Part shown: in pieces, positions 1-5,842 of the stretch
How positions within the stretch are numbered: the first letter of the stretch is position 1
Layout of the letters: each line of letters begins with the position of its first letter
Origin: Candidatus Staskawiczbacteria bacterium
GTDB lineage: Bacteria; Patescibacteriota; Minisyncoccia; Minisyncoccales; Staskawiczbacteraceae
Direction: 5' to 3'
DNA length: 8,031 nucleotides
Assembly (NCBI GenBank): GCA_026395195.1
Contig: JAPLZD010000016.1
Span: 1 to 8,031, forward strand
Notes under the pieces: generated by a model
What the model was told of the DNA's origin: nothing
Databases searched by the model: none
Seen by the model: the letters and a program-made list of their open reading frames with translations, nothing else
Translations under genes and position numbers: made by a program

Positions 1-93
1 GGTCGTTGCAGACGCAACCTCTATAGGTTGCGCGGCTTGCACAGTTGTGGCAAGCGCAAACATCAAACAGAACAAACTGATTCTCGCGTTCAT
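1..93 (-). CDS. N-terminus of an exported protein of unknown function (partial, runs off the left edge)
   Basis: Reading leftward from ATG at 93-91, 31 codons are open to the window edge. The translation starts MNARISLFCLMFALATT and continues VQAAQPIEV. This is a classic Sec signal peptide: one Arg in the n-region, a hydrophobic core at about residues 5-15, and a VQA cleavage site followed by AQ near residue 20. There is no lipobox cysteine at the cleavage point. The start is fixed by a GAGGAG Shine-Dalgarno site 8 nt upstream and by a good promoter further up. The mature part is cut off, so no function can be given. The piece is about 51% GC, higher than the nearby rightward genes. An overlapping frame from ATG at 145 is also open but has no suitable ribosome site and no signal peptide. 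The gene is transcribed divergently from the surface operon at 349, so the two may share control. Confidence 0.72.
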   Translation of the reverse strand, partial: MNARISLFCLMFALATTVQAAQPIEVASATT

Positions 94-101
94 TGTCGTA
101 T

Positions 102-107
102 CTCCTC
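102..107 (-). promoter_or_regulatory. Strong Shine-Dalgarno site of the leftward exported protein
   Basis: GAGGAG on the minus strand lies 8 nt before the ATG at 93. It decides the start codon. It stands out because most other genes in this window have no recognisable Shine-Dalgarno sequence. Confidence 0.75.
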
Positions 108-112
108 GTTTT

Positions 113-132
113 GTGTGGTGTGGTGTGGTGTG
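113..132. repeat. Short tandem repeat (GTGTG)x4, CACAC in the leftward mRNA leader
   Basis: Four perfect copies of the pentamer GTGTG are followed by a partial unit (TGT). In the leftward transcript this becomes a G-free CACAC tract just upstream of the ribosome site. It could be a slippage-prone tract or an unstructured ribosome-loading region; the sequence does not decide which. Confidence 0.85.
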
Positions 133-145
133 TGTACAAATTCAT

Positions 146-160
146 CCTTGAATTACAAGG
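146..160 (-). promoter_or_regulatory. Small perfect inverted repeat near the 5' end of the leftward leader
   Basis: CCTTG-AATTA-CAAGG is a 5-bp perfect inverted repeat with a 5-nt loop. If transcription starts 6-8 nt after the -10 box at 175-180, this hairpin forms within the first 10 nt of the mRNA. It could be a 5' stabilising stem or an operator; the length is modest, so chance remains possible. Confidence 0.4.
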
Positions 161-174
161 TGCTTCCTAAGTTA

Positions 175-202
175 ATATTACAACAGCCAAAATAGCTGTC
201 AA
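175..202 (-). promoter_or_regulatory. Sigma70-type promoter for the leftward exported protein
   Basis: On the minus strand a perfect -35 box TTGACA (202-197) is followed after 16 nt by TAATAT (180-175), a 4/6 match to the -10 consensus. The predicted start near 168 gives a leader of about 75 nt before the ATG at 93. Confidence 0.6.
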
Positions 203-216
203 GGGTTTTGCGAAAC

Positions 217-242
217 CGCGGAAATCTGCGAAAATTTCCGCG
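217..242. promoter_or_regulatory. 9-bp perfect inverted repeat between the two divergent promoters (possible operator)
   Basis: CGCGGAAAT (217-225) and ATTTCCGCG (234-242) form a perfect inverted repeat around an 8-nt centre. A 7-bp direct repeat TGCGAAA (209-215 and 227-233) overlaps it. The element lies upstream of both the leftward promoter (175-202) and the rightward promoter (268-296), the normal place for a shared regulator site. No T-run follows in either direction, so a terminator is unlikely. No regulator is known for it. Confidence 0.45.
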
Positions 243-267
243 CGATAGTTATACACAGCTCGGCTTA

Positions 268-296
268 TTGACACTGTTTGTTGTAATTTTTAAAAA
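268..296 (+). promoter_or_regulatory. Candidate promoter of the surface-protein operon
   Basis: A perfect TTGACA (268-273) is followed after 17 nt by TAAAAA (291-296), a 4/6 match to the -10 consensus. It would drive the genes starting at 349, 841 and 1349. The -10 is weak and the area is so AT-rich that the exact box is uncertain. Confidence 0.45.
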
Positions 297-348
297 GTGT
301 TAAAATAAAAGAATTTAAATAAAATTTTTAAAAATAAAAAACAAATAT

Positions 349-801
349 ATGAGCAAGAATATGCAAAAAGCATTAATTTTTCTAATTATTGCCGGAATTA
401 TTATATTTGCGCTGGGCGTGTGGCTCGGCATTTTTTATGCATACAAAAACCCGGGGGTGAAGAACGCGCAAACAGTCCAGCCGACAATAAATATATTAAG
501 TTCAAAAATAGTGCAGACAGCAACTGCTTTTGGCAGAGTGCAAAAAATAGACGGCAACAAAATTACTTTAACCAGCCAGGGCGACACAGCAACAATAAGC
601 GTTAAAACCGGCGCGCAAATTTTTTCAGCCTTGGCGCAAAAAGACCCAAAATCGGGAAATTTAGTTACCGGAGTTCCAAAGCCGGTTTCTTTTGCCGACA
701 TAAAAGTTGGCGATGCAATTACAATAACCTTCAAAATAGATGCAAGCGGAAATTTAGAGGGCGACCAGGTGTTTATTTTTGCCTCAAATTCTGCTCAGTA
801 A
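349..801 (+). CDS. Small membrane-anchored protein with DUF5666-like beta domain (first paralog)
   Basis: This 150-residue protein has a short basic N-terminus, one hydrophobic helix at about residues 8-31, a spacer, and a beta-rich extracytoplasmic domain at about 46-145. The domain shows the pattern FGRVQKIDGNKITLTSQGDT followed later by DIKVGDAITITF, which resembles DUF5666 domains; this family call is pattern recognition and was not searched. There is no lipobox and no C-terminal anchor, so the helix most likely keeps it in the membrane with the domain outside. It is clearly homologous to the next gene (841-1323) over the whole beta domain. No Shine-Dalgarno site precedes the ATG; the leader is A/T runs. 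It is the first gene after the promoter at 268-296 and begins the operon that ends with the large cysteine-rich protein. Its function is unknown; a carrier, scaffold or binding role at the surface is only a guess. Confidence 0.85.
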   Translation: MSKNMQKALIFLIIAGIIIFALGVWLGIFYAYKNPGVKNAQTVQPTINILSSKIVQTATAFGRVQKIDGNKITLTSQGDTATISVKTGAQIFSALAQKDPKSGNLVTGVPKPVSFADIKVGDAITITFKIDASGNLEGDQVFIFASNSAQ

Positions 802-840
802 ATTTTTTAAAAATTAAATTTTAAAAACAATTTTAAAAAT

Positions 841-1323
841 ATGGACAACAAAACAGTAATTTTGATAATAGTTATAGCAATAGTTATGTTTTTTGCCGGA
901 GGCGGAGTGGGTATGATGGTGCAAAATCCGCTGAATTTAACTCCTGCTCCTGCGCCAACAGCAAATACGAATGCAAGCGCTGCCAATGCCACCGCAACAG
1001 CCACAATTAAGGCTCTGTCATCTAAAGTAGTGCCTTCAATTACAGCTTATGGAAAAGTTACCAGCATAAACGGCAATAAAATTACATTGTCTTCCGGCGG
1101 AGACAGCATAATAATGAATGTTATAGAAAATGTCCCAGTTTTTTCTTCTATGCAGCAAATTGGATTGCCAAATGCCCAAAATCAGCCGAAATTAGGATTT
1201 AAAGATATAAAAAAAGGAGATATTCTGAATATAACTTTAAAAGTTTTGCCAGATGGGCAATTTTTGGGGCAGGAGGTTGTTATTGTCACCTATATTGGAA
1301 ATCCCCCCCCTGATTTACAATAA
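841..1323 (+). CDS. Small membrane-anchored protein with DUF5666-like beta domain (second paralog)
   Basis: This 160-residue protein has an N-terminal hydrophobic helix (about residues 6-27, containing AGGGVGMM), a Pro/Ala/Thr/Asn-rich linker at about 33-55, and a beta domain from about 56 to 152. Against the upstream paralog it keeps ALSSKVV (there ILSSKIV), AYGKV (FGRV), INGNKITLSSGGD (IDGNKITLTSQGD) and DIKKGDILNITLKV (DIKVGDAITITFKI). The pair therefore arose by duplication, and this copy gained the flexible linker. The gene follows the first after 39 nt of A/T runs without a Shine-Dalgarno site, and a TTTTAAAAAT block ends at the ATG. The C-terminus contains a run of eight C (1303-1310) encoding PPP, where a one-base change would replace only the last few residues. 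Function is unknown; co-expression with the cysteine-rich protein suggests a surface role. Confidence 0.85.
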   Translation: MDNKTVILIIVIAIVMFFAGGGVGMMVQNPLNLTPAPAPTANTNASAANATATATIKALSSKVVPSITAYGKVTSINGNKITLSSGGDSIIMNVIENVPVFSSMQQIGLPNAQNQPKLGFKDIKKGDILNITLKVLPDGQFLGQEVVIVTYIGNPPPDLQ

Positions 1324-1348
1324 TTTTTTAAAATAATCTTTTTATATT

Positions 1349-4300
1349 ATGAAAAGAACAATTTTTTATAAGTCATTTTTTATATTTTTTCTATGCGCAT
1401 TTTTGTGTGTTGGAGTTTATTTTTTTGTGCGCACAACAACAAATGTAAAAGCAGTAGTTCAGCATACTGAATGCAGCCCTTTTGGTGATTGCCGGGTTGT
1501 TGCCGGCGCTGGGGTAAATCAGTGTAGCCCCGGAAATCAAAGTGGCTGTTGTAGTATCAGCGCGCTAAATGATTTGCTTTCAAATTTAAATTCTATGAGG
1601 GTGGATATAGCAAGCAATGCCTCTGTGTGCGTTTCTACTTGTTGGCAAGTGGTAAGCTATACTCCCTATATGTGGCGTTATATTGACGGTTGTCTCGGCG
1701 ACAATCAAGGAGTAGGAGGTGATAGCTATGGCTTTAGCGCCTATAACGATGCTCATATTTCTTATGCAGCAAACATAACGGGTTGCTGGGGAAATTTAAA
1801 TTTTGAATTAAATGGATCTTTTCCTAAGGCGCCCTACGGTAATTCGGATGGAATTTGGCTTGGACGCTGTTCTGTTGGCAATACCGATTTTGCCTGCAGT
1901 CAATGGGGTCCTGCTTACAATTCGGGCACAGTGGGAACTTATGTAAATTCCAATTGCGGCATGGTGACGGGCTCTCTTCCGCAACTTTTCAGCTGGCCCA
2001 TAACACCACAAGTAGCCGAAAAATATACATTGAGGTACACTCTTATTAGCAATACCTATCGCCAGGGTGCTTATGGCAAAGTTGCAAATGCTACTTTTAA
2101 TTTTAATTCATGCACGGCTGCTAATTGCTCTAATACTGCAGGTTGTACTTGCGTTGATGCAAATACTCCTAATGTAACTGGCCAACAATGTAAATGCGTG
2201 GCGGAGTGCACTACTGCCGATCTTTCAAATTGTCCAAATGGCGGGGCTCCTTCAAGAGAATGCGTTGATAGCGGCCATTATAATGCTTTTCACTATGAAT
2301 GCCCTGCCGGCGCTTTCGTAAAGGTTCTTGATAACCCTCTGCCAGGCGTTCCGACAGCTTGTCCGGAAAGTTGCGGTGGGTGGTATCAGAGAACTTGTAA
2401 CCGAACCAATACTGCTGCGGAAGATTATTTTTCAAAATGCGTCAAAGGATATGTGAATCCGAATACAGGACAACCTGATTGCATGGATTCGCATAGCGTG
2501 GCGCAAACGTGCGGATGCAATAATGCCGGCGCTAAGTGCGGAACAATGACTTTACCAGGAACCAACACTGAAATACCTGCGGCAATTACCCTTAGCATGT
2601 GCAGCTCATGCGTGAAAGGTGGGAGTACTAATCCAAATAAGAAGGGCGATGGCTGTGGTCCGGCCAACCAACCGCAACAAACAGGCCAGGTATCTTGCGG
2701 ATTTCCGCAAACAACTTGTATTCCCGGAGCAATGTTTGATTATTGTATAACTGTAGGCGGATGCCAGCAGGATTTTGGAAACCCGCGCTGCCCATATTTT
2801 GACATCTCGCCATGCATGGCTTGTGGAAATCATTGCACAGTTGGATATACCGGCCAATGTACCAATGGCGGAACAAAAACCTGTATAGAAAAGCAAGCCG
2901 GCAATCCAATTGGCAAATGGGGGTCGTGCTCAGGGTCTTGCTCTCCGGCTGGCGCCACAGCTCAATGCTCCGACGGCACAAATCAAACATGCCAGCCCAA
3001 TGGCACATGGGGTGCATGCAACCAAGGATGCACTCCGCCTCAAACAGACCCGCATAATGTTTGCACCCAAGCCGGCACTTGTATCAGCGTAAATGGCTGC
3101 GGGACTTCAACAGATTGCTCAGCATGCGCTTGCCCTGCTGGCCAAACAAAACCATATAAAAAATGCAAGGCAGGTGATACAGCTGCAACCGGACCTACTC
3201 AAGTTGTTAATGAATGCGGAAAAGACGAAGTTTGCGGGTGCGCCCCTGGAACTACCAAAGATTGCGTATGCGGTGGAACTGTAACATGCAAGGCAGATGG
3301 GACATGGCCGCCGTGTCCTGACCAGCATTCAGCCTGCACAGACACTGGCACAGGGCTTAAATGCCAATGCATTGACGGGCCCGGGTATGATGCCTGCCTT
3401 TCTTTAGGTGCCCAGTGCGCTTGCGGAACGCCGGGAGAAATTGTAAATTGCACAGGCGGAGGTCAAACAAGCTATGATAAAAATGGCACATTGGGCAATT
3501 GCGCTTCCCATGCTATTTGCAACCCCTCAAATAAATCTTGTTCTATGACTAGCACCTCGGGGACAGATCGCTGCCAAGTTGGCATAGGGTGCGGTTGTAC
3601 TCCGGGCAAAGTCCAGAATTGCGCCGGCGGTGGAATTCAAACTTGCAATGTGGATGGGACATGGGGCAGTTGTCCTGTGGTTGCTTGTCCTCCGACAAAT
3701 TGCGATTGTATCGAGGGAACCCAAAAAGCCTGTCCGTGCGGAGGATTGAGCACCTGCCATAATTGTGAATATTCTCAATGTCCCGACAAGCATACAAAAT
3801 GCAATACAGACACTGGAAAATGCGAATGCGTAAATGGCTCGGGCGCTCCCGAGTGCGACACAGTTGGCGGAACCTGTACTAATTGCGCTCCCGACCAAAC
3901 AATTTGCGGAACGAATTGCTGCAATGCCAATCAAATTTGCGATCCTGACAGCGGAACTTGCACAAGCTGCGCCGAAAATCAAACAGTGTGCGGAACAAAT
4001 TGCTGTAACGCCGGCCAGTATTGTTGCGCAGGCGTATGTTCAAATTCTGCATGCAACATTCCGGCAGTAAAACCAAAGATTGGTTCTGGCTTGTACTGCG
4101 ACGCTGCAACTTACCTGGGCCCTGGCATTGGAATGGTGTATTTTAAATGGGACTACACTCCTGTCGCCGGCCATCCTCAAAGCAATTATAGATTACAAAT
4201 TAGCACGAAGGGCGGAGCCAACTTCACAACTGGCATGGTTTTTGACAGCAGCATAGTTTCCGGAGCAGGCAGTAGCGTAATGATGCGAGTGAAGCCTTCG

Positions 4301-4948
4301 GCTGTTGAATCTACAAATAATTGTAAAGCAGCTCACAATTATGACGGTTCTATTGGATGCCACTTTATAAATTACGGAGTATCATATTATTGGAGGGTAA
4401 AAGTTACAGACACTGCCGGCAATAGCTCCGGCTGGGTAAATTATGCAGACCCGACAAACGTTGATGACCAAGACAGTAATCCATGGGCTTACAAGTATAT
4501 TTATGCGCACCCAAGCCCATATGTTTCATATGCTACGCCAACTAATGTGGCTCCCGGAACAAGCGGAACCTTTAATGATTTCTCTGTTTGTTACGACAAC
4601 CTCGGAAAATTTTATTCATGCAAATGTCATGACCCTGCCTGCGTGGGCTTATCGCCTGCAAACATTCTTGACAGCTGCGTTGGAGGAACCTGCTACAGCT
4701 GGTGGCTGAAAATTCCTTCTGGCCAGAATATTCCTCAATATATGTCAAGTCACGTAGCTGACAGCATTGCTTTTCCTGATCAATCGGGGGTTGGCCCGAC
4801 ATATGGCCCGTATACTGTTCCCGGCACAGTTGGAACTTCATTGCAGGTTTGCGATGACATTGGATGCTGCTATTCCCCACAGTATATGAAAATAGGAACC
4901 AGCGGTGCCAACAGGGCTCCTCAGTATCAGGAAGTGCCCTCGCTCTAA
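1349..4948 (+). CDS. Giant exported cysteine-rich repeat protein with C-terminal Ig/FN3-like domains
   Basis: This 1199-residue protein starts with a Sec signal (KR, then a hydrophobic stretch at about 9-27, likely cut after VKA near residue 35). By hand count it has about 120 cysteines, roughly 10%, concentrated between residues 250 and 905. Visible parts are an N-terminal region (36-255) of unknown fold; a cysteine-rich stalk with about six units of the type C-x-GG-x2-TC-x2-DGTW-x2-C (about 504-811); a duplicated block of about 60 residues (631-692 and 787-846); two tandem CGTNCCNA units (846-897); then a region with few cysteines holding an FN3/Ig-like domain (about 905-1056, with YYWRVKVTDTAGNSSGW) and a second beta domain (about 1057-1188). 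There is no LPXTG, no C-terminal helix and no catalytic motif that I recognise. It is probably a disulfide-stabilised fibre or adhesin outside the cell. It is last in the operon and is followed by a strong terminator. Confidence 0.88.
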   Translation: MKRTIFYKSFFIFFLCAFLCVGVYFFVRTTTNVKAVVQHTECSPFGDCRVVAGAGVNQCSPGNQSGCCSISALNDLLSNLNSMRVDIASNASVCVSTCWQVVSYTPYMWRYIDGCLGDNQGVGGDSYGFSAYNDAHISYAANITGCWGNLNFELNGSFPKAPYGNSDGIWLGRCSVGNTDFACSQWGPAYNSGTVGTYVNSNCGMVTGSLPQLFSWPITPQVAEKYTLRYTLISNTYRQGAYGKVANATFNFNSCTAANCSNTAGCTCVDANTPNVTGQQCKCVAECTTADLSNCPNGGAPSRECVDSGHYNAFHYECPAGAFVKVLDNPLPGVPTACPESCGGWYQRTCNRTNTAAEDYFSKCVKGYVNPNTGQPDCMDSHSVAQTCGCNNAGAKCGTMTLPGTNTEIPAAITLSMCSSCVKGGSTNPNKKGDGCGPANQPQQTGQVSCGFPQTTCIPGAMFDYCITVGGCQQDFGNPRCPYFDISPCMACGNHCTVGYTGQCTNGGTKTCIEKQAGNPIGKWGSCSGSCSPAGATAQCSDGTNQTCQPNGTWGACNQGCTPPQTDPHNVCTQAGTCISVNGCGTSTDCSACACPAGQTKPYKKCKAGDTAATGPTQVVNECGKDEVCGCAPGTTKDCVCGGTVTCKADGTWPPCPDQHSACTDTGTGLKCQCIDGPGYDACLSLGAQCACGTPGEIVNCTGGGQTSYDKNGTLGNCASHAICNPSNKSCSMTSTSGTDRCQVGIGCGCTPGKVQNCAGGGIQTCNVDGTWGSCPVVACPPTNCDCIEGTQKACPCGGLSTCHNCEYSQCPDKHTKCNTDTGKCECVNGSGAPECDTVGGTCTNCAPDQTICGTNCCNANQICDPDSGTCTSCAENQTVCGTNCCNAGQYCCAGVCSNSACNIPAVKPKIGSGLYCDAATYLGPGIGMVYFKWDYTPVAGHPQSNYRLQISTKGGANFTTGMVFDSSIVSGAGSSVMMRVKPSAVESTNNCKAAHNYDGSIGCHFINYGVSYYWRVKVTDTAGNSSGWVNYADPTNVDDQDSNPWAYKYIYAHPSPYVSYATPTNVAPGTSGTFNDFSVCYDNLGKFYSCKCHDPACVGLSPANILDSCVGGTCYSWWLKIPSGQNIPQYMSSHVADSIAFPDQSGVGPTYGPYTVPGTVGTSLQVCDDIGCCYSPQYMKIGTSGANRAPQYQEVPSL
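3239..3424 (+). repeat. Cysteine-rich module, copy 1 (residues 631-692 of the large protein)
   Basis: The cysteine spacing is C-x7-C-x-C-GG-x3-C, then CPDQH-x2-C, C-x-C-x8-C-x6-C-x-C. Copy 2 (3707-3886) has the same order and nearly the same spacing, including CPDKH-x2-C and DTGKCEC. This points to internal duplication of a roughly 60-residue, EGF-like-looking disulfide module. Confidence 0.7.
3707..3886 (+). repeat. Cysteine-rich module, copy 2 (residues 787-846 of the large protein)
   Basis: This is the partner of the module at 3239-3424. Identical spacing covers C787-x7-C795-x-C797-GG-x3-C803. Copy 2 has lost the DGTW segment and carries HNCEYSQC instead, so the copies have diverged between conserved cysteines. 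Confidence 0.7.
3884..4039 (+). repeat. Two tandem CGTNCCNA cysteine units (residues 846-897)
   Basis: Unit 1 is C846-x6-CGTNCCNA-x3-C864-x6-C871 and unit 2 is C874-x6-CGTNCCNA-x3-C, then CAGVC897. The eight-residue CGTNCCNA core is identical, and the flanks APDQTI and AENQTV match closely. The paired-cysteine pattern C-x3-CC-x5-C recurs in many secreted bacterial and fungal proteins. The units form the end of the cysteine stalk just before the Ig-like domains. Confidence 0.75.
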
Positions 4949-4961
4949 AAATCGGTTTTTA

Positions 4962-4994
4962 AAAAGCGGCCCCCGCTTAGCGGGGGCCGCTTTT
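4962..4994 (+). terminator. Strong intrinsic terminator after the surface operon
   Basis: GCGGCCCCCGC (4966-4976) pairs perfectly with GCGGGGGCCGC (4980-4990) across a TTA loop, flanked by AAAA before and TTTT after, giving an 11-bp GC-rich stem extendable to 15 bp. It lies 13 nt after the stop of the cysteine-rich gene. The A/T flanks could let it work in both directions, but no leftward gene faces it. Confidence 0.92.
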
Positions 4995-5005
4995 AATTTT
5001 GGCTA

Positions 5006-5034
5006 TTGTAAAATTTATTTATTTGGTATATAAT
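5006..5034 (+). promoter_or_regulatory. Promoter of the rpmF-nusB-rnc-rpsP operon
   Basis: TTGTAA (5006-5011), a 17-nt spacer and a perfect TATAAT (5029-5034) form a good sigma70-type promoter directly after the upstream terminator. The predicted start near 5041 leaves only about 14 nt of leader before the rpmF ATG, without a Shine-Dalgarno site. Confidence 0.75.
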
Positions 5035-5054
5035 AAAAAATAATTTAAATTAAC

Positions 5055-5339
5055 ATGGCAGTTCCAAGGCATAAACATACAAGGGCAAAAGTCGGCAAGA
5101 CAAGAATGCACAAGCACATTAAGCGTGTGTTTTTAAATATTTGTCCAAAATGCAAAAAACCTATTTTATCACATACTGTCTGCAAAAATTGCGGATTTTA
5201 TAAAGGAAAAGAAATCATTAATGTTTTAGCCGACCTGACCAAAAAAGAAAAAAAGATTAAAGAAAAAGAAATAAAAGCCGCAGAAAAAGAACAGAAAGAA
5301 GAGAGTCCGTTAACAATGGAAGAGTTGTCTAAAAAATAA
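5055..5339 (+). CDS. rpmF: 50S ribosomal protein bL32 with C-terminal charged extension
   Basis: The 94-residue product begins MAVPRHKHTRAKVGKTR, the typical bL32 start, and carries a four-cysteine zinc ribbon: C30-PK-C33 and C43-KN-C46. bL32 binds 23S rRNA in the large subunit. Family members are usually about 55-60 residues; here about 35 extra residues follow the zinc ribbon, rich in Lys and Glu (KKEKKIKEKEIKAAEKEQKE) and probably helical. The gene is first in the operon under the promoter at 5006-5034, with 20 nt to nusB. No Shine-Dalgarno site is present and the leader is very short. The tail could be a lineage-specific rRNA or protein contact; that part is inference. Confidence 0.96.
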   Translation: MAVPRHKHTRAKVGKTRMHKHIKRVFLNICPKCKKPILSHTVCKNCGFYKGKEIINVLADLTKKEKKIKEKEIKAAEKEQKEESPLTMEELSKK

Positions 5340-5359
5340 AAAATTGAATTTTTAAAATC

Positions 5360-5842
5360 ATGGCATCTAGGCACCTATCCAGGAGCATAGTGTTACAGTC
5401 GCTTTACGAATGGGATTTTTACCTGTCTGCCGGCAGGCAGGCAATAAAAAAGCCCGAGTTAAAAGACATTGTTGAAAGAAATATAAAAGATTTTGGGCCC
5501 GGACTGGAAGATTTGAATTTTATCTGGGAGTTAGTTGAAGGAGTAAAAAAGCATTTACCGGAGCTTGATAAAATAATTGAAAAGGCGGCTCCCGAATGGC
5601 CTATTTCGCAAATTGCCATGGTTGACAGAAATGTTTTAAGAATTGGATTGCTCGAATTATTATATTCTGACAAAGAAGAGGTTCCGCCAAAGGTTGCCAT
5701 AAACGAAGCTATTGAGCTGGCAAAAACATTTTCCGGCCAAACATCGGGAAAATTCGTCAACGGAGTTTTGGGAACAGTTTACAAACAACTTGATCCAAGT
5801 GCAGAAGGCAATAAAAAAGAAGAAACAAATGAAAGACTTTGA
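5360..5842 (+). CDS. nusB: Transcription antitermination factor NusB
   Basis: The 160-residue protein matches NusB throughout: an N-terminal helix with SRSIVLQSLYEWDF, the central segment MVDRNVLRIGLLELLY (about 88-102), and the hallmark PPKVAINEAIELAKTF followed by SGKFVNGVLG (about 109-137). NusB pairs with NusE (S10) on boxA RNA to support rRNA transcription and maturation. Length is near normal, with a short charged tail after residue 145. Residues 21-28 (YLSAGRQA), in the variable loop between the first two helices, are encoded by a 20-nt near-perfect palindrome and look like an insertion. No Shine-Dalgarno site is present; TTTTTAAAA ends 2 nt before the ATG. The end of the gene overlaps rnc by 14 nt, suggesting coupled translation, and both products act on rRNA precursors. 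Confidence 0.95.
   Translation: MASRHLSRSIVLQSLYEWDFYLSAGRQAIKKPELKDIVERNIKDFGPGLEDLNFIWELVEGVKKHLPELDKIIEKAAPEWPISQIAMVDRNVLRIGLLELLYSDKEEVPPKVAINEAIELAKTFSGQTSGKFVNGVLGTVYKQLDPSAEGNKKEETNERL
5422..5441. repeat. 20-nt near-perfect palindrome inside nusB
   Basis: CCTGTCTGCC (5422-5431) is followed directly by GGCAGGCAGG (5432-5441); the two halves are reverse complements except at one position, which would be a G-U pair in RNA. It is GC-rich inside an AT-rich gene and encodes residues 21-28 in a variable loop, so it may be a small palindromic repeat that entered the gene in frame. I recall similar GCCGGC-centred palindromes from such genomes, but I could not check. Confidence 0.6.

Noticed and set aside
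1..145. Alternative leftward frame from ATG at 145, open to the window edge and containing several Cys
   Set aside because: The AAGG before it is directly next to the ATG, there is no signal peptide, and it reads CACAC repeats as Thr/His. The frame from 93 has a proper Shine-Dalgarno site and a textbook signal sequence.
249..257. Single DnaA-box-like 9-mer TTATACACA
   Set aside because: One copy without a cluster, a nearby dnaA/dnaN or an AT-rich unwinding pattern specific to an origin; it can occur by chance in this intergenic region.
3527..3982. Long minus-strand open frames opposite the cysteine-rich gene (also 2211-3453)
   Set aside because: They mirror the codon bias of the real gene (TGC/GCA repeats), have no promoter or ribosome site, and translate to low-complexity shadows.
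5712..5828. Upstream in-frame start for RNase III at 5712
   Set aside because: The added 39 residues lie inside nusB, do not resemble RNase III and have no ribosome site; the family start fits MKDFETLEKKLG at 5829.
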